A DNA stretch of 64,000 nt, from contig NZ_JAAFZT010000050.1 of the NCBI RefSeq assembly GCF_013336795.1, positions 124,499-188,498 of the forward strand. Direction: 5' to 3'. Shown here piece after piece: positions 54,960 through 63,681 of the stretch. The notes beneath the pieces were generated by a model. The model was not told the DNA's origin, made no database searches, and saw only the letters and a program-made list of their open reading frames with translations. Each line of letters opens with the position of its first letter. The stretch's first letter is position 1. The position numbers were made by a program, and so were the translations under genes. This stretch comes from Alteripontixanthobacter muriae (GTDB lineage: Bacteria > Pseudomonadota > Alphaproteobacteria > Sphingomonadales > Sphingomonadaceae).

Positions 54960-56356
54960 AAGTCGCCCCGGGCTTCGAGCACCTCGTCACTTTCCAGGCT
55001 GCGCCAGCCGATCAGGGCGACCACGGCGCAGAACGCAGCGATGATGCCGAAGGCAAGCCACGGCTGCCAGCCATAGATAAGAACCCCGATGCTGGGCGCG
55101 AATATGTATGCCGCCCCGTTCACCGAAGCGACCACGCCGCCGATCTGGCCTTGTTCGCTGCGATTGACGGCGAGGGATGCGCCCGATGTGAAACCCGGTC
55201 GAAACAAGCCGAAGCCCAGCGATGCGACCGATACACCCAGCGCGATGGCGTGCAGATCGCTCGCCGCGCCGACCACCAGCGTGCCGATGAAGGCCAGCAT
55301 CACACCCCACAACGTTGCCGAACGCGGTCCCATCTTCAATGTCGGGATCAGGCCCCATTGCGCCAGCAGCGTCGCGAAGGCGCCTGCCATCAGGACGATG
55401 CCGATCGGTCCGGTTCCCTCGTCAGGCGTGGCGCGCAGGCCCAGGCGGTCGAGGACGAGAAAGCCGACGATGCCCAGCAGGGCTGCCTGTGCATGGCCGC
55501 CGAGCAGGCCAGCCACGATCCACGGCCGCAGGCGGCGGTCGCGCCACGATAGGTTCGGGATGTCGGTCACCGGTGCCGGTTCGCCCTCTGCTCGGTCCGG
55601 CTCCTGTTCGCTGCGCACGACATTGTTGTTGGAACTGGCGCTGAAGGGGGCGGCCAGCACGTCCCCGCGCGCGGCATAGGTGGGATCGTCGCCCGGCAGG
55701 CGCAGGCGCAGGGCGACCAGCACGACCGCCGCGATGGCCGAAAAGATGAGGAAGGGTCCGACCAGCCGCGGTCCGTCAAATACCAGCAGCGGGGCCAGCG
55801 CAGGGCCGATGACGGTGCCGAGGCCGAAGCTGGAGGCGATGAGCGACAATGCCTTGGTGCGTTCGGATCGCGGCGTGCGGCTGGCGACATAGGCCTGCAC
55901 GGCGGGCGGGGCGGCGGACCCGAATCCGCCGTAGAGGCTGCGCGCCGCAGCGAAGAATATCAGCGTCAGCGTGGCCGAAAGGGCACCGGCGAGGCCGAAC
56001 CACAGAATCAACCCGCACAGGGTAAAGCTGGAGATGAAGCCGATCAGGCCAAGCGCCATCATCGCCTTGCGCCCGCGCCGATCGGACCTGCGCGCCCAGA
56101 ACGGGGCCATGATTACCCACAGCAGCGCCGACCATGTATAGGCCGCGCTGATCCAGACGTCGGCAACGCCCAGTTCCGTGCCGATGGAGGGCATCACCGA
56201 TTGCATTGCCGTGTTCCCGGCGGCGGTCACCAGCATGACCATGAACAGCAGGGCCATTCGTTCGCGGGATATCGTGCGAACCGCTTTCTCGCCGGGATCG
56301 CCGCCTGCCGGCAAGCCACTGGTTGTGGGATCGGGATCGGAAAGGGCTGCCATCAT
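54956..56356 (-). CDS. MFS transporter
   Basis: A 466-residue major facilitator with 12 predicted membrane segments. The cytoplasmic loop motif WARRSDRRGRKAMM after TM2 and GFGLFRPGFTSGASL in the second half are typical of the TetA/drug-H+ antiporter branch. The start at 56356 removes 16 residues of unlikely sequence; the ATG at 56353 is the alternative. Substrate unknown; the arsC neighbour is convergent and not evidence for arsenic export. Confidence 0.88.
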   Translation of the reverse strand: MMAALSDPDPTTSGLPAGGDPGEKAVRTISRERMALLFMVMLVTAAGNTAMQSVMPSIGTELGVADVWISAAYTWSALLWVIMAPFWARRSDRRGRKAMMALGLIGFISSFTLCGLILWFGLAGALSATLTLIFFAAARSLYGGFGSAAPPAVQAYVASRTPRSERTKALSLIASSFGLGTVIGPALAPLLVFDGPRLVGPFLIFSAIAAVVLVALRLRLPGDDPTYAARGDVLAAPFSASSNNNVVRSEQEPDRAEGEPAPVTDIPNLSWRDRRLRPWIVAGLLGGHAQAALLGIVGFLVLDRLGLRATPDEGTGPIGIVLMAGAFATLLAQWGLIPTLKMGPRSATLWGVMLAFIGTLVVGAASDLHAIALGVSVASLGFGLFRPGFTSGASLAVNRSEQGQIGGVVASVNGAAYIFAPSIGVLIYGWQPWLAFGIIAAFCAVVALIGWRSLESDEVLEARGDF

Positions 56357-56493
56357 GGGCCGCGCTACGCCGCAAACACTCCCCGCGCAATAAGCGACAA
56401 ACACTTGCGCCGCTTGCCAATCAAGGCTGAATTTGCGAGGCGTCCCGGCACACGGCCGTGCCGACAGGGCGGGGCGCTTGACAGGTATGTGTT

Positions 56494-57129
56494 TTGACGA
56501 GTCATGATAATCTGACGTTGCGCCGCCGGCCGGCCATTTCTGGTCGGTTAAGCAAGATGCTGGGCCAGTGGGGCGTGTTCTTTCGCGGTTTCGTGGAACA
56601 TCCGCGCATGGTCGGGTCGATCATCCCATCGTCGGGGTTCACGATCCGCAAGATGCTGGAACCGGTGAAATGGGACGAGTGCCGCCTGTTCGTCGAATAC
56701 GGCCCTGGCGTGGGTACATTCTGCGGCCCAGTGCTGGAACGGCTGCGCCGCGACGGCAAGCTGATCGTCATCGATACGAACGAACTCTATATCGATTATC
56801 TCAACCGCACCATCGACGACAGCCGCTTCCTGGCGGTTCTCGGGTCGGCTGCCGACGTCGAAAGCATCGTGCGGGACAATGGCTTCGACCATGCCGATTA
56901 CGTGCTTTCGGGCCTGCCGTTCTCGACCCTGCCGAATGGTGTCGGCCCTGAAATCGCCGCCGCCACGCACCGCATCATCCGGCCCGGCGGCGCGTTCCTC
57001 GTCTATCAGTTCTCCGCCGCCGCGCGCGACTTCATGGCGAAGCATTTTGCCCACATCGAACAGGGCTTCGAGATGTGGAACGTCCCGCCCTGCCGCCTGT
57101 TCTGGGGCTTGAAGGACGACGCCGCCTGA
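56494..57129 (+). CDS. Class I SAM-dependent methyltransferase, phospholipid N-methyltransferase-like (PmtA type)
   Basis: A 211-residue methyltransferase resembling COG3963 phospholipid N-methyltransferases: FFRGFVEHPRMVGSIIPSSGFTIRKML, the SAM site VEYGPGVGTFCGPVLERL, VIDTNELYIDYL and YVLSGLPFSTLP. Enzymes of this kind methylate phosphatidylethanolamine, or sit beside rRNA dimethylases. The start is uncertain: the frame begins at TTG 56494, and the first ATG in frame is at 56557 (MLGQWGVFF). Confidence 0.83.
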   Translation: MTSHDNLTLRRRPAISGRLSKMLGQWGVFFRGFVEHPRMVGSIIPSSGFTIRKMLEPVKWDECRLFVEYGPGVGTFCGPVLERLRRDGKLIVIDTNELYIDYLNRTIDDSRFLAVLGSAADVESIVRDNGFDHADYVLSGLPFSTLPNGVGPEIAAATHRIIRPGGAFLVYQFSAAARDFMAKHFAHIEQGFEMWNVPPCRLFWGLKDDAA

Positions 57130-57143
57130 TCTTCAGTCGGCGG
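57122..57143. terminator. Weak hairpin overlapping the methyltransferase stop
   Basis: CCGCC-TGA (57122-57129) and TCA-GTC-GGCGG (57133-57143) can pair with a three-base bulge and a three-base loop. The stop codon lies in the stem. It serves closely spaced convergent genes; strength doubtful. Confidence 0.25.
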
Positions 57144-57966
57144 GCTGTCTGCTGCCTTTGACCGCGCCTGCCATCTGCGCATACATCGACACCAGAATAC
57201 CGCTGAACACGATCCCGACCAGGGCACCGAGCAGTCCGTTGACGAGGCCGAGGCCGAATGTCTCGATCTCCGGTCCGGCAAGTGCCAGAGGCAGCCCGAA
57301 GATGAAGCCGAGCACGATACTGAGCACGATGTAGGGTATCACCAGCAGGATAAAGAAGGCGAGCATCTTCCAGACGTGCGGTTTTGTCAGGCGCCAGGAT
57401 GTCGCCAGGGCCTTCATGGGGTTGCGCTGTCCCTTCAGGACGATTGTCGGAAGAGTAAGGGACAGGCGCGTGATTACATAGGCTGTTGCGAGCAGGATGA
57501 GCGTCGCCACGGCAAAGCCCAGAGGCCCGCTTTCGCCCAGCCCGAGCATGCCTGCCAGCAGCCCGATTACCAGAGCGACGATCGTGAAGCTCAGGACATA
57601 GCCGATGATGAAGGTCAGGAACGCCCCTATCAGCGTGGGCAGGGATCGGACTGCAAGCCTCAGCGCCTGTGCCACCGTAGGGCGATCGCCGCCCATCAGC
57701 GCCACCATGGCCATATAGGCAATATGGCCGAGGATGAAGGATAGCAGGCCGAAGGTCACGATCGGCACGGCATGTTCGGCAATGGCCGCCGAAATCGCTT
57801 CGGCGTCGGCACCGGGCGCCGACAATGCGGCAAGATCGGGAGCGGCGACGTAGAACAGGATGCCGGGAAGTAGCAGGAACACCCCTGCGATGACCGCCAG
57901 GATCTGGAAATTGGCGCGCGTCAGGCCCAGCGCCTCACTCCACGTCCTGCTCATGTCGAATGTCAT
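57133..57966 (-). CDS. Polytopic membrane protein, glycerophosphodiesterase membrane-domain/YciC-like
   Basis: A 277-residue protein with about six membrane segments ([77 protein letters not shown]). The segment [27 protein letters not shown] between helices is the hallmark of the GDPD membrane domain/YciC-like group. No catalytic domain is attached. Function unknown. It is divergent from lipB with 56 bases between starts. Confidence 0.8.
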   Translation of the reverse strand: MTFDMSRTWSEALGLTRANFQILAVIAGVFLLLPGILFYVAAPDLAALSAPGADAEAISAAIAEHAVPIVTFGLLSFILGHIAYMAMVALMGGDRPTVAQALRLAVRSLPTLIGAFLTFIIGYVLSFTIVALVIGLLAGMLGLGESGPLGFAVATLILLATAYVITRLSLTLPTIVLKGQRNPMKALATSWRLTKPHVWKMLAFFILLVIPYIVLSIVLGFIFGLPLALAGPEIETFGLGLVNGLLGALVGIVFSGILVSMYAQMAGAVKGSRQPAD

Positions 57967-58022
57967 CTGGTGCCCCTAATCGCAATCGCGCTCTTGATAA
58001 GCGAAGCGGGGCAGGCCACGCA

Positions 58023-58685
58023 ATGGCGATGACCCAGTTAGACGCCGATAAGATCGAGATCCGGCAGGATGAGGCGCGCATACCCTATCGGCAGGCGCTG
58101 GCCGAAATGGATGCGCGCAACCGCGCGATAGCAAGCGGCGAAGCGGCCGAGATGATCTGGCTGCTGGAGCATCCGCCCGTCTACACCGCGGGCACCAGCG
58201 CCGCCGCCGACGAAATGCTCGACCCGCGCTTCGAAGTGGTGGAGGCGGGGCGCGGCGGACGCTATACCTATCACGGCCCCGGGCAGCGGATCGGCTACGT
58301 CATGCTCGATCTGACCAGGCGGGGCCGCGACGTGCGCAGCTACGTCCATTCGCTGGAGCAATGGGTGATCGACACCCTGTCCGATCTGGGCATTGCCAGC
58401 CGCCGTTCTCCGGGACGGATCGGCATCTGGACGGACGACGGCGGGTCGGAAGCGAAGATCGGTGCAATCGGGGTCAGGGTGCGCCGGTGGGTGACCATGC
58501 ACGGCTTTTCGGTGAACCTCGCGCCCGATCTGTCGCATTTTGCGGGCATCGTGCCCTGCGGCATCGCAGATTTCGGCGTGACGAGCATGGAAAGGCTGGG
58601 TAATCGCGTGAGCGCCAGCCGTTTCGACGAGGCCTTGCTGGCGAGGGTGCCCGATTTCCTGGCGCATCTGCAGGACGGAGACTGA
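58023..58685 (+). CDS. lipB: LipB octanoyl-[acyl-carrier-protein]:protein octanoyltransferase
   Basis: A 220-residue LipB that moves octanoyl groups from ACP to lipoyl domains, the first step of lipoate synthesis. Motifs: [23 protein letters not shown] near residue 80, the catalytic lysine in [10 protein letters not shown], and the catalytic cysteine in [12 protein letters not shown] near residue 180. ATG at 58023 is chosen; the next one at 58029 is possible. The small lipoprotein gene starts two bases after the stop. Confidence 0.95.
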   Translation: MAMTQLDADKIEIRQDEARIPYRQALAEMDARNRAIASGEAAEMIWLLEHPPVYTAGTSAAADEMLDPRFEVVEAGRGGRYTYHGPGQRIGYVMLDLTRRGRDVRSYVHSLEQWVIDTLSDLGIASRRSPGRIGIWTDDGGSEAKIGAIGVRVRRWVTMHGFSVNLAPDLSHFAGIVPCGIADFGVTSMERLGNRVSASRFDEALLARVPDFLAHLQDGD

Positions 58686-58687
58686 AG

Positions 58688-59020
58688 ATGAAGCGCATTT
58701 TGTGGACCATGCCGGTGGCGGCGGCGCTGGCTCTGTCTGCCTGCAAGGACGATCCCGCGCCCGTGACGAACAATGCGCAGGATGCCGAGGGGCAGGTCGC
58801 GGGCGGAACCATCAGCGACGCGATGCTGCCGCTGGCGACTGTGCGCTCAGGTAATTCGCAATCCGCACCGATGGCGAGGAATGGCACGAGCAGCCGTGCT
58901 GTTGCCGGTAACGGCGCAGATGAAGAGGGCGCCGCAGGGGATGAAAGCGACGCGCAGGAAGAAGCAGTTGTTGCCGAACCCGTCGAGGATACGCCAGCCA
59001 CGGAGGAGGAGGCGGAATAA
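58688..59020 (+). CDS. Small acidic lipoprotein, unknown function
   Basis: A 110-residue protein with a signal ending in the lipobox LSAC (Cys 19). The mature part is low-complexity and very acidic (EEGAAGDESDAQEEAVVAEP), without a recognisable domain. It begins two bases after the lipB stop, so it is co-transcribed. Its TAA stop lies in the loop of the terminator hairpin. Confidence 0.75.
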   Translation: MKRILWTMPVAAALALSACKDDPAPVTNNAQDAEGQVAGGTISDAMLPLATVRSGNSQSAPMARNGTSSRAVAGNGADEEGAAGDESDAQEEAVVAEPVEDTPATEEEAE

Positions 59021-59034
59021 AGCCTCCCCCTCCG
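59001..59034. terminator. Hairpin terminator with the stop codon in its loop
   Basis: The arms CGGAGGAGGAGGC (59001-59013) and GCCTCCCCCTCCG (59022-59034) pair over 13 bases with one mismatch; the loop GGAATAAA holds the lipoprotein TAA. The left arm encodes the Glu-rich tail. It can also end the convergent Old Yellow Enzyme gene (stop at 59046). Confidence 0.75.
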
Positions 59035-59045
59035 CAGAATATGCG

Positions 59046-60146
59046 TCAGGCAGCTTCCTGCTCTTCGAGCGTCGGGTAATCGACATAGCCTTCCGCGCCG
59101 GGCAAATACCAGCTTTGCGGCACGTTCCGGTTCTCCGCCAATTCGGCGCCCACAGCGATGCGCCGGTCGAGGTCGGGGTTGGAGATGTAAGGCCGGCCGA
59201 ACGCCACCGCGTCGCATTTCCCGGACACAATACCCGCCGCAGCTTCCTCGGGCGTGTAATCGCTGTTGAGGACCAGCGGTCCTGAAAAGATCTCGCGGAT
59301 CATCGGGCTCTGCTTCGGAACTTCGGTCGATCCGAAGGTGCCATCGGGGCCGGGTTCGCGCAGTTCCAGGAAGGCGAGGCCCAGATCCTCGATCACGCGG
59401 GTTGCAGCACCAAAGGTCGCTGCGGGATCGCTGTCGTCGCAGCCCTGCGTTTCGCCATTGGGCGACAGGCGCACAGCGACGCGGTCGGCCCCCCAGACCT
59501 CGATCAGCGCGGTCAGCACTTCGCGCAGAAAGCGGGTGCGGTTTTCCGGGCTGCCGCCATATTCGTCGGTGCGCTTGTTGGTGGAATCGCGCAGGAACTG
59601 GTCGATTAGATAGCCATTTGCGCCATGCAGCTGCACGCCGTCGAATCCTGCTTCCCTGGCATTGATCGCCGCCTGCCGGTAATCGCCGACGACGCGGGCG
59701 ATTTCCTCCACGGTCAGCGCGCGGGCGGGTTCGTAATCCTTGCGGCCCTCGTAAGTGTGTGCATGGCCGGGAGCCTGCGTGTCGGATGCCGAAACCGGTG
59801 CATCGCCGCCGAGGAAGTCGGGATGCACCAGCCGACCCATGTGCCACATCTGCAGCATGATGCGGCCACCTGCATCGTGCACGGCTTTCGTCACGTCCTT
59901 CCAGCCTTCGACCTGTTCTTCATTCCAGATACCGGGGGCGGATGGCCAGCCAAGGCCTTCGCGGCTTATGCCGGTCGCCTCACTGATGATGAGGCCTGCA
60001 CCGGCGCGCTGGCGATAATAGGTCGCGACCATCTCGTTCGGGACGCCGCTTTCCCCGGAACGTCCGCGCGTCAGCGGAGCCATGAGGATGCGGTTCGGTG
60101 CCTTGATCGCGCCGAGGTCGAGAGGTTGGAAAAGCGGTTCGTGCAT
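59046..60146 (-). CDS. Old Yellow Enzyme-family alkene reductase (NemA-like)
   Basis: A 366-residue FMN ene-reductase that reduces activated C=C bonds, nitro compounds or N-ethylmaleimide with NAD(P)H. Motifs: NRILMAPLTRGRS at the N-terminus, LMQMWHMGR-like QMWHMGRLVHP, the His/Asn pair in QLHGANGYLIDQF, YGGSPENRTRF, and the C-terminal DAVAFGRPYISNPDL. AAGGAG precedes the ATG. Confidence 0.93.
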   Translation of the reverse strand: MHEPLFQPLDLGAIKAPNRILMAPLTRGRSGESGVPNEMVATYYRQRAGAGLIISEATGISREGLGWPSAPGIWNEEQVEGWKDVTKAVHDAGGRIMLQMWHMGRLVHPDFLGGDAPVSASDTQAPGHAHTYEGRKDYEPARALTVEEIARVVGDYRQAAINAREAGFDGVQLHGANGYLIDQFLRDSTNKRTDEYGGSPENRTRFLREVLTALIEVWGADRVAVRLSPNGETQGCDDSDPAATFGAATRVIEDLGLAFLELREPGPDGTFGSTEVPKQSPMIREIFSGPLVLNSDYTPEEAAAGIVSGKCDAVAFGRPYISNPDLDRRIAVGAELAENRNVPQSWYLPGAEGYVDYPTLEEQEAA

Positions 60147-60205
60147 GGTTTCTCCTTGGGTGATTTAATTTCGCTCCGCGCCGAATTCGGGTTTATGGCG
60201 CCTCG

Positions 60206-61204
60206 ATGAACGAAGATGGGTCAGCAGCGCCGGTTCGCAACCACGAGAGCATTTCGCGGCCCGATAGCATTTCTTCGCTCAGCAGCGATACGATGGCTGC
60301 GCCGCCCAAGGTGCTGGCCGAAACGGCACCGGCAAGCAATGGCCCGCGCTGGCTGCTCCTGTTTGCCTTGCTTGCGGGCAATGTCGCGTTGGCGCTGGGT
60401 CCGTGGTCGGTGCGGCTTGCCGATAGCGGGCCGGTCGCAGCTGGTTTCTGGCGCCTGTTTCTGGCCATCCCGTTCCTGGCCCTTTTCGCGCGGCAGAGCG
60501 GGCAGGCGCTGACGCCAGTTCCCCGGGGCGTGTTCCTTGCGATCATCGCGGCTGGCGTGGTCTTCGCGCTCGATCTTGCCAGCTGGCACATCGGCATCGC
60601 CGCCACCCGGCTCGGCAATGCGACCCTGTTCGGCAATTCCGGCAGTCTCATCCTGATGATCTGGAGCTTCGTTCTGCTCCGCCGCTTGCCGCGCGGAATG
60701 GAATGGGCAGCGATCATCAGCGCAGTTGCGGGCGCTGCGATCCTGTTCGGGCAGTCGCTGGAAATCAGCCGCGAGACATTGGCAGGCGATCTGTTCTGCC
60801 TGCTGGCCGGACTGTTCTACGCCGGATATCTGCTGCTGTTGCAGAATGTGCGGCGCACCATGGGCAGCTGGTCCATCCTGACGTGGTCGAGCGTAGCAGG
60901 CGCGCCCGTGCTGCTGGCGATTGCTCTTTTGCGCGGCGAGCCTGTCTGGCCGCAGGACTGGACGCCGCTGGTGACGCTGTTCATTTCGAGCCAGCTTGTC
61001 GGGCAGGGCCTGCTGGTGTTTTCCCTGCGGCATTTCTCGCCATTGATCATCGGCCTGGCACTGCTGACACAACCCGCCATTGCGGCGCTGTATGGCTGGG
61101 GCTTCTTTGGCGAGGCGGTCGGCGCGGTCGATGTTCTGGGCATGGCGCTGCTCGGCTGTGCACTGGTGCTTGCGAAGACCGTCAGCGAGCGAGCTTCTGC
61201 GTGA
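60206..61204 (+). CDS. DMT-superfamily transporter (EamA domains)
   Basis: A 332-residue transporter with ten membrane segments in two EamA repeats: VAAGFWRLFLAIPFLALFAR and ATRLGNATLFGNSGSLILMIWSF in the first, FSLRHFSPLIIGLALLTQPAIAALYGW in the second. The hydrophilic first 45 residues suggest that the later ATG at 60293 may be the true start. Substrate unknown. Its end overlaps the convergent DUF2254 gene by 23 bases. Confidence 0.88.
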   Translation: MNEDGSAAPVRNHESISRPDSISSLSSDTMAAPPKVLAETAPASNGPRWLLLFALLAGNVALALGPWSVRLADSGPVAAGFWRLFLAIPFLALFARQSGQALTPVPRGVFLAIIAAGVVFALDLASWHIGIAATRLGNATLFGNSGSLILMIWSFVLLRRLPRGMEWAAIISAVAGAAILFGQSLEISRETLAGDLFCLLAGLFYAGYLLLLQNVRRTMGSWSILTWSSVAGAPVLLAIALLRGEPVWPQDWTPLVTLFISSQLVGQGLLVFSLRHFSPLIIGLALLTQPAIAALYGWGFFGEAVGAVDVLGMALLGCALVLAKTVSERASA

Positions 61205-62504
61205 AGACGACGTAGCGCGCTTCGAGGTCCACCAGATCCGGACCGGTGATGTTTTCGCGTATCTGGTCCATCAGTCTGTCACCTGCGCGGGTCATCACCC
61301 GGCGGCGGTGAGCATCGTCGAGCATCAGCGAGGCGTTGATCAGCGCATCGAACGTGATCAGCGCGGCGATGCGGCTTGTCGCCACTGCCCCGCGCATCGC
61401 CCCGAAGCTGCGTTCGACAAAATGGTCAAAATCGTCCTTCAGCGGGATCAGCAAATCGTCGCTGGGATCTTCATCCTCGCCATAGCGGACTGACAGGTCG
61501 CGCCGCACCAGTTCGGCCAGCGCCGCGCCCAGCCAGTGGATCGCTGTAACGGCCGTGAACGGATCGTTCACGCCGGGTGACAAGGCGCGAAGGCCGATCT
61601 CGACCAGTTCGTCTATGAGGAACTGCAAATCCTGCGATGTGGTCCGCATCGCGCCGAATGCGAAACAGTCGCGGACTCCATCGTCGGGAAGGTCGTGAAC
61701 CACGTCGAGATCGCGCCAATAGGCGATCACCATGCCGGGATGGACGAAATCGCCCGGCCTGACGCCAAGCGCCAGCCTTCCTTTCTCCCGCTCCGCCAGC
61801 TTTCTCAGCCGCTCGTAATCGATGATCTGGATGTAGCCCGTCTGCTTGGCCAATATCGCGCGACCTTCGGTATGCTCCAGCGTCACCGCGCCGCGATTGG
61901 GCTTGTCGTAGCGGGTCTCGATTTCCTTCAGCAGTCGCGATCCGATGCCTTCGAGAACGCTGTTGATGCGGATCGATGCGGGGACATGGTTCAGGAAGTA
62001 CACCAGCACCATGATCGCTACCGCCATGAAGGCATAGGCAACCAGCAGCGACAGTTGCGGAACGAAGCCGGGCAGCGCGTCCTGCGAAGCTGCGAAGAGT
62101 GGGGTCTCCCCTTCAGCACGCACACTGCGCAGAACGGTCACCGAATAGACGAAGGTGCCGATGAAGGTGGCAAGGCTCAGTTGATTGCCGCGGTCTTCCA
62201 TGAAGTTGGTGAGCAGCCGCGGGCCGTAGGTTCCGCTGGCATAGGCCACGGCGGCGATGGTAATGGAAAATACGGTCGAGGCCACCCCGATCATCGAGCC
62301 GGAAATTACCGTCAGCATGTCCGTCGCGCTCTGCGGGCGGGCGGGGTCGAGCCATTGCAGTTCCTGGATGATCTCGGCATAGCCGTGCTTGTCGAGCCAA
62401 GTGGTTACCAGCGCCAGCACCAGTGCCGACAGGGCGAACAGGGCGGGGAAGAACCAGTAACTGGCGTTCACGCTCTGCCAGAACGCCTTCAACCTGGTGA
62501 TCAT
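61182..62504 (-). CDS. DUF2254 membrane protein
   Basis: A 440-residue predicted membrane protein of DUF2254. Four hydrophobic segments lie in the first 190 residues (YWFFPALFALSALVLALV, GSMIGVASTVFSITIAAVAYASG, LATFIGTFVYSVTVL, LLVAYAFMAVAIMVLVYFLNHVP). A soluble C-terminal part has GVNDPFTAVTAIHWLGAALAEL and GLRALSPG, typical of the family. Function unknown. Confidence 0.88.
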   Translation of the reverse strand: MITRLKAFWQSVNASYWFFPALFALSALVLALVTTWLDKHGYAEIIQELQWLDPARPQSATDMLTVISGSMIGVASTVFSITIAAVAYASGTYGPRLLTNFMEDRGNQLSLATFIGTFVYSVTVLRSVRAEGETPLFAASQDALPGFVPQLSLLVAYAFMAVAIMVLVYFLNHVPASIRINSVLEGIGSRLLKEIETRYDKPNRGAVTLEHTEGRAILAKQTGYIQIIDYERLRKLAEREKGRLALGVRPGDFVHPGMVIAYWRDLDVVHDLPDDGVRDCFAFGAMRTTSQDLQFLIDELVEIGLRALSPGVNDPFTAVTAIHWLGAALAELVRRDLSVRYGEDEDPSDDLLIPLKDDFDHFVERSFGAMRGAVATSRIAALITFDALINASLMLDDAHRRRVMTRAGDRLMDQIRENITGPDLVDLEARYVVFTQKLAR

Positions 62505-62585
62505 GCCGCCGCCCCGATCCGTCCGCTTATCTACTGCAACGCTGCACCGCGCGGAACGGTGCCCGCTGCCGTATTTGGTTTACCG

Positions 62586-63596
62586 TCAGTCGCGCTTGTG
62601 GCCGAGGTCGCTACGGACGCCGAGATCGCCCTGGCCGATCGTGCCGCTCGCCATTTCGAGCATCTTGTCGAGGCTCTGCTTGGCCTTCAGGCGCAGATCT
62701 TCCGCGATCTCGATGCGCGGTTCCAGATCGCGCAGGGCGGCGTAGAGCTTCTCCATCGTGTTCAGCGCCATGTAGGGGCAGATGTTGCAGTTGCAGTTGC
62801 CATCGGCACCCGGCGCACCGATGAAGTTCTTCTGCGGCAGCGCCTTTTCCATCTGGTGGATGATGTGCGGTTCCGTCGCCACGATCAGCGTGTCGCCTTC
62901 GAAGGTGCCGGCGAATTGCAGAATGCCGCTGGTCGATCCGATGTAATCGGCATGTTCGACGATATGGGCAGGGCATTCGGGATGTGCCGCCACGGGAGCA
63001 TCGGGGTGCTGCGCCATCAGTTTCATCAGTTCGGTTTCGCTGAAGGCCTCGTGCACGATGCAGACGCCGGGCCATAGCAGCATTTCACGATCGAACTTGC
63101 GGTTGAGGTAACCGCCCAGGTGACGGTCCGGCCCGAAGATGATGGGCTGGTCGCGCGGGATCTGCGACAGGATCGTCTCGGCGCTGGAACTGGTGACGAT
63201 CACGTCAGACAGGGCCTTCACCTCGGTCGAGCAATTGATGTAGGTCAGCGCGATGTGATCGGGATGGGCGGCGCGGAAGGCGCGGAACTGGTCGGGCGGG
63301 CAGGAATCCTCGAGGCTGCACCCTGCGTCCATGTCGGGCAGCACGACGATCTTTTCCGGGCTGAGGATCTTGGCTGTATCGGCCATGAACTTGACGCCGC
63401 AGAAGGCGATCACATCGGCGTCGGTCGCGGCGGCCTTGCGGCTCAGTTCAAGGCTGTCGCCGACGAAATCGGCGATGTCCTGGATTTCGGGCTTCTGGTA
63501 ATAATGGGCGAGGATGACGGCGTTCCGCTCCTTGCGAAGGCGGTCGATCTCGGCCCTGAGATCGGTGCCGGTGGGTAATTTGTTCTCAACGCTCAT
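62586..63596 (-). CDS. nadA: Quinolinate synthase A (NadA)
   Basis: A 336-residue [4Fe-4S] enzyme that condenses iminoaspartate with dihydroxyacetone phosphate to quinolinate in NAD synthesis. Motifs: AVILAHYYQKPEIQDIADFVGDSL, VLPDMDAGCSLEDSCP, YINCSTEVKALSD, and the cluster cysteines in NCNCNICPYMALNTMEKL. AAGGG precedes the ATG. nadB and nadC are not adjacent. Confidence 0.95.
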   Translation of the reverse strand: MSVENKLPTGTDLRAEIDRLRKERNAVILAHYYQKPEIQDIADFVGDSLELSRKAAATDADVIAFCGVKFMADTAKILSPEKIVVLPDMDAGCSLEDSCPPDQFRAFRAAHPDHIALTYINCSTEVKALSDVIVTSSSAETILSQIPRDQPIIFGPDRHLGGYLNRKFDREMLLWPGVCIVHEAFSETELMKLMAQHPDAPVAAHPECPAHIVEHADYIGSTSGILQFAGTFEGDTLIVATEPHIIHQMEKALPQKNFIGAPGADGNCNCNICPYMALNTMEKLYAALRDLEPRIEIAEDLRLKAKQSLDKMLEMASGTIGQGDLGVRSDLGHKRD

Positions 63597-63681
63597 ATCG
63601 TCTGCCCTTGCTGCCGCACGAAGCGGCTATGTCTCTGTTACGGCCTGCGAAAAATGCTCGAGGCGGATAATCGCCTGCCCG

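Noticed and set aside
56478-56505. Sigma-70-like promoter (TTGACA and GATAAT) before the methyltransferase gene
   Set aside because: The spacing between the two boxes is 22 bases, too long for a normal promoter, and the second box would lie within the likely coding start.
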